Below, piece by piece: positions 61,539 to 64,000 of a stretch of DNA of 64,000 nt. Position 1 is the first letter of the stretch. Every line of letters begins with the position of its first letter. The position numbers were made by a program, and so were the translations under genes. The notes under the pieces were generated by a model. It saw nothing but the letters and a program-made list of their open reading frames with translations, had not been told where the DNA came from and ran no database searches. Source of the DNA: Rufibacter sediminis (GTDB taxonomy: Bacteria > Bacteroidota > Bacteroidia > Cytophagales > Hymenobacteraceae); contig NZ_JACOAF010000031.1 in NCBI RefSeq assembly GCF_014269285.1, positions 1 to 64,000 on the forward strand, given 5' to 3'.

Positions 61539-61661
61539 GTTGATTATCTTCGGTTTTTGCTATATTTTACAAGAAATAGCCTGAAAACGGAAAGTATCTA
61601 TATCTAAAAATAGAAATACCCGTAGGTAGGCCTTACTTAAGCAACCTTTTTAAGAGACACT

Positions 61662-62669
61662 ATGAGAATCATTGTACCAATGGCTGGCATGGGCAAACGG
61701 ATGCGCCCACACACCCTAACTGTTCCTAAACCCCTTATTCCTATCGCGGGGAAGCCAATCGTGCAACGGTTGGTGGAAGATATCGCCAAGGTGTGCCAGG
61801 AGCCCATTGAAGAAGTAGCCTTTATCATTGGAAGGTTTGGGGCTGAGGTTGAGGCAAAGCTGTTGAAGATTGCCGAGTCTGTTGGGGCCGTTGGTTCCAT
61901 CCATTACCAGGATCAGCCGCTGGGTACCGCCCACGCCATCCTGTGCGCCCAGAGCGCCCTGAAAGGCAATGTGGTAGTGGCGTTCGCCGATACCCTCTTC
62001 AAAGCCGATTTTAAACTGGATACTTCCGCTGAGGGAACTATCTGGGTGCAGAAAGTAGAAGACCCGCGTCCGTTTGGCGTGGTGAAGCTGAACGAGCAAG
62101 GCCAGATTACTGAATTTGTGGAGAAACCACAGGAGTTCGTGTCTGACTTGGCCATCATCGGGATTTATTACTTTAAAGACGGCGAGTACCTGCGCAGTGA
62201 GCTGCAGTACCTGCTGGACAACGACATCAAAGACAAAGGCGAATACCAGATCACCAACGCCCTGGAGAACATGAAGAGCAAAGGATCGGTGTTCATCCCG
62301 GGCCAGATCTCTGAGTGGCTGGACTGCGGAAACAAAGATTCTACCGTGTTCACGAACCAGCGCTACCTGGAGTACATCAGAGACGAGGAAGGACTAGTGT
62401 CGGCCTCGGCGCAGCTGAACAACAGCGTGGTGATTCCGCCGGTTTATTTAGGCGAAAACGTGGTGCTGAACAATTCAGTGGTAGGTCCGCACGTTTCCAT
62501 TGGAAACAACACGCAGGTAAGCGGTTCTGTGATCAGTAACTCCATTGTACAGGAAAACAGCAAAGTAAACCATGCGCTGGTATCTAACTCAATGGTAGGG
62601 AATTACGTTGTATACGAAGGGGTGCCTTCTGACCTGAGCTTAGGCGACTACAACACCCTGCGTGGCTAG
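61662..62669 (+). CDS. Sugar-phosphate nucleotidyltransferase with left-handed beta-helix tail
   Basis: NDP-sugar pyrophosphorylase of the glucose-1-phosphate thymidylyl/uridylyl type. The nucleotide-binding signature MAGMGKRMRPHTLTVPKPL starts at residue 7, followed by QDQPLGTAHAILCA and FADTLFKADF. The C-terminal third is a hexapeptide left-handed beta-helix (ENVVLNNSVVGPHVSIGNNT). 335 residues. Base specificity is not evident. It is followed 17 bp later by a TPR gene, suggesting co-transcription. Confidence 0.9.
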   Translation: MRIIVPMAGMGKRMRPHTLTVPKPLIPIAGKPIVQRLVEDIAKVCQEPIEEVAFIIGRFGAEVEAKLLKIAESVGAVGSIHYQDQPLGTAHAILCAQSALKGNVVVAFADTLFKADFKLDTSAEGTIWVQKVEDPRPFGVVKLNEQGQITEFVEKPQEFVSDLAIIGIYYFKDGEYLRSELQYLLDNDIKDKGEYQITNALENMKSKGSVFIPGQISEWLDCGNKDSTVFTNQRYLEYIRDEEGLVSASAQLNNSVVIPPVYLGENVVLNNSVVGPHVSIGNNTQVSGSVISNSIVQENSKVNHALVSNSMVGNYVVYEGVPSDLSLGDYNTLRG

Positions 62670-62686
62670 ACAGGAGAATTAACTTT

Positions 62687-64000
62687 ATGCTGAAGAGAGG
62701 ACTCACGATAGTGGCTGCTTTGTGCGGAATGGTGGTGGCAGGTGAGAAAAGCTATGCCCAATCTGAGCGCAAAAAAGAGAAGGGCACTGCCACCGAGGCA
62801 ACCGGTGCTCCTTCCCTTGTCCTGAACCCACAGGAGCAGCAGCTAAGTGAGTCCTATTTTCTGGAAGGCATGAAGTTCTTCCTGCTAGAAGAGTATAACA
62901 AAGCCTTAGACCGTTTTCAGCGGGCTTATGCCATTAGTCCCGGCAATGCTGCCGTCAATTACAAATTAGCGGAAACCAGCCTGTTGTTGGGCAATGTGCG
63001 AGGGGCGTTGCCCTTTGCCAAAGCCGCCCTGGAGCTGGAACCCAAAAACATATACTATCATCTGTTGCTGGCCCAGATTTACACAAACCAGCAGGAGTAT
63101 GACAATGCCATCAAAGTCTACGCGCGGCTTACCCAGGAGCTGCCCCGCACCGAGCAGTACCTTTTCAACCTAACCGATCTCTACCTGGCTAAAAACCGCC
63201 TGGATGATGCCTTGCGCACCTTAGGCCTGATTGAAGAGAAATACGGCCTTATTGAGGAAATCTCCTTCAAAAAGCAGCAGATCTACCTCAAGCAGAACAA
63301 CCTCAGCAAAGCCCTGCAGGAAGGCGAGAACCTGATCCCTCCAAGCCCGAGGAGATCCGGTATTTACTGGCCCAGGCCGAGATATTGGCGGCCAATAAGA
63401 AAATTGCCGAGGCCGTGAAGATGGCCCAGCGCGCCCTGAGCGTGGCACCAGACAATGCTTATGGCCGCCTCATGTTAGCCGATCTGCTTCAGCAGCAAGG
63501 GAAAACCACCGAAGCCGATGCCCAACTGGAACTGGCCTTCGGGAACCCCAGCTTGGACATTGACTCCAAAGTAAAGATACTGATCGACTACATCCGGCGC
63601 TTGCCAGATGAGAAAGTAGCGGCGCAAGCCATCAAGCTAGCCGAACTGACCACCACCGCCCACCCACGCGAAGCCAAAGCTTTTGCCGTGGCCGGTGATA
63701 TCTACGTGAATGCCGGCAAGAAATTACCCGCCCGCGACAGTTACGTGAAAGCCGTAGCCTTAGACCCCGGGCACTATAAAATATGGCAGCAGATTGTGCT
63801 CTTGGATGGGGAAATGAATCAGAACGATTCCCTGATTATCCATTCTGAACAAGCCATTGAGTTTTTCCCTAACCAGCCTATGTTCTGGTTCTACAACGGT
63901 ACCGCTCACCTCATCAATAAAAACTACCCCAAAGCCACCAAAGCGTTGGAGTACGGGCGTCGGTTGGCCGGTAATAACCGCGAGCTGCAGTTGCAGTTCA
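62687..64000 (+). pseudogene. TPR-repeat protein, frame changes near 63337 and gene runs off the window
   Basis: Begins with a signal peptide (TIVAALCGMVVAGEKSYAQ) and continuous tetratricopeptide repeats (LDRFQRAYAISPGNAAVNYK, ALELEPKNIYYHLLLAQIY). At about 63335-63340 the frame breaks: the starting frame degenerates into Pro/Arg-rich residues and stops at 63416-63418, while the -1 frame continues as SKPEEIRYLLAQAEILAA and stays open to 64000 with further TPRs (MAQRALSVAPDNAYGRLM). One base seems missing near CCCTCC. True mutation or sequence error cannot be separated. If intact, it would be a periplasmic or outer-membrane-associated scaffold of at least 438 residues. Confidence 0.75.

Overview
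The window reads as chromosome of a Bacteroidota bacterium of the Cytophagales/Hymenobacteraceae type (Rufibacter, Hymenobacter or Pontibacter relatives; genus not provable from here). Reasons: two SusC/SusD pairs, an ECF sigma/FecR pair, a MurF-Alr fusion, small families typical of the phylum (DUF4230, DUF4834, DUF5686, YfhO), promoter boxes of the Bacteroidota form TAnnTTTG, and a GC-rich core (clearly above 50% by eye) with one AT-rich island.

Layout. 0.2-2.7 kb: a lipoprotein esterase, tRNA-Gly(CCC) and an unknown lipoprotein. 2.8-16.4 kb: a polysaccharide utilisation locus, with a divergent ECF sigma, then fecR, susC (with STN signalling domain), susD, susE-like and three consecutive GH30 lipoproteins. 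16.7-21 kb: pirin, a serine hydrolase and a CE15-like glucuronoyl esterase on the minus strand. 21.1-23.6 kb: an AT-rich TIR-STAND-TPR gene, probably acquired and defence related. 23.8-29.1 kb: FkbM methyltransferase, DUF4834, YfhO, a CDF transporter and an ACC deaminase-like enzyme. 29.1-31.5 kb: two tandem polytopic membrane proteins, one frameshifted. 31.6-37.5 kb: DUF4230, recX, a DMT transporter, a DUF5686 protein and a VOC protein. 37.6-44 kb: a second susC/susD pair, with no hydrolase, flanked by two paralogous small lipoproteins. 44.2-51.6 kb: rarD, murF-alr, a 39-residue ORF, a BI-1 family protein and feoAB. 52-57.3 kb: rimP-nusA-infB. 58-64 kb: a small secreted basic protein, enoyl-CoA hydratase, flippase, dut, a nucleotidyltransferase and a TPR gene that changes frame and runs off the end.

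How they work together. The first locus fits a self-contained glycan system: SusC/D/E capture and import, surface or periplasmic GH30 enzymes cut (beta-1,6-glucan is my best guess), and SusC-STN to FecR to sigma signalling controls it. rimP-nusA-infB is the conserved translation/transcription operon. feoA-feoB takes up ferrous iron.

The most striking feature that genes do not explain is an intergenic hairpin family (called family A here). It has arms like GTTTTnGGCCTG/CAGGCCnAAAAC around a GTTTTCTGAAAAC-like centre and occurs about 30 times, roughly every 2 kb, always outside genes. Several other repeat families (B-F) cluster in the longer gene-free stretches. Other leads are the TIR-STAND protein with an altered P-loop, an 11-bp-phased TACATCA array upstream of the second susC, and a terminator-like hairpin in the rimP leader.
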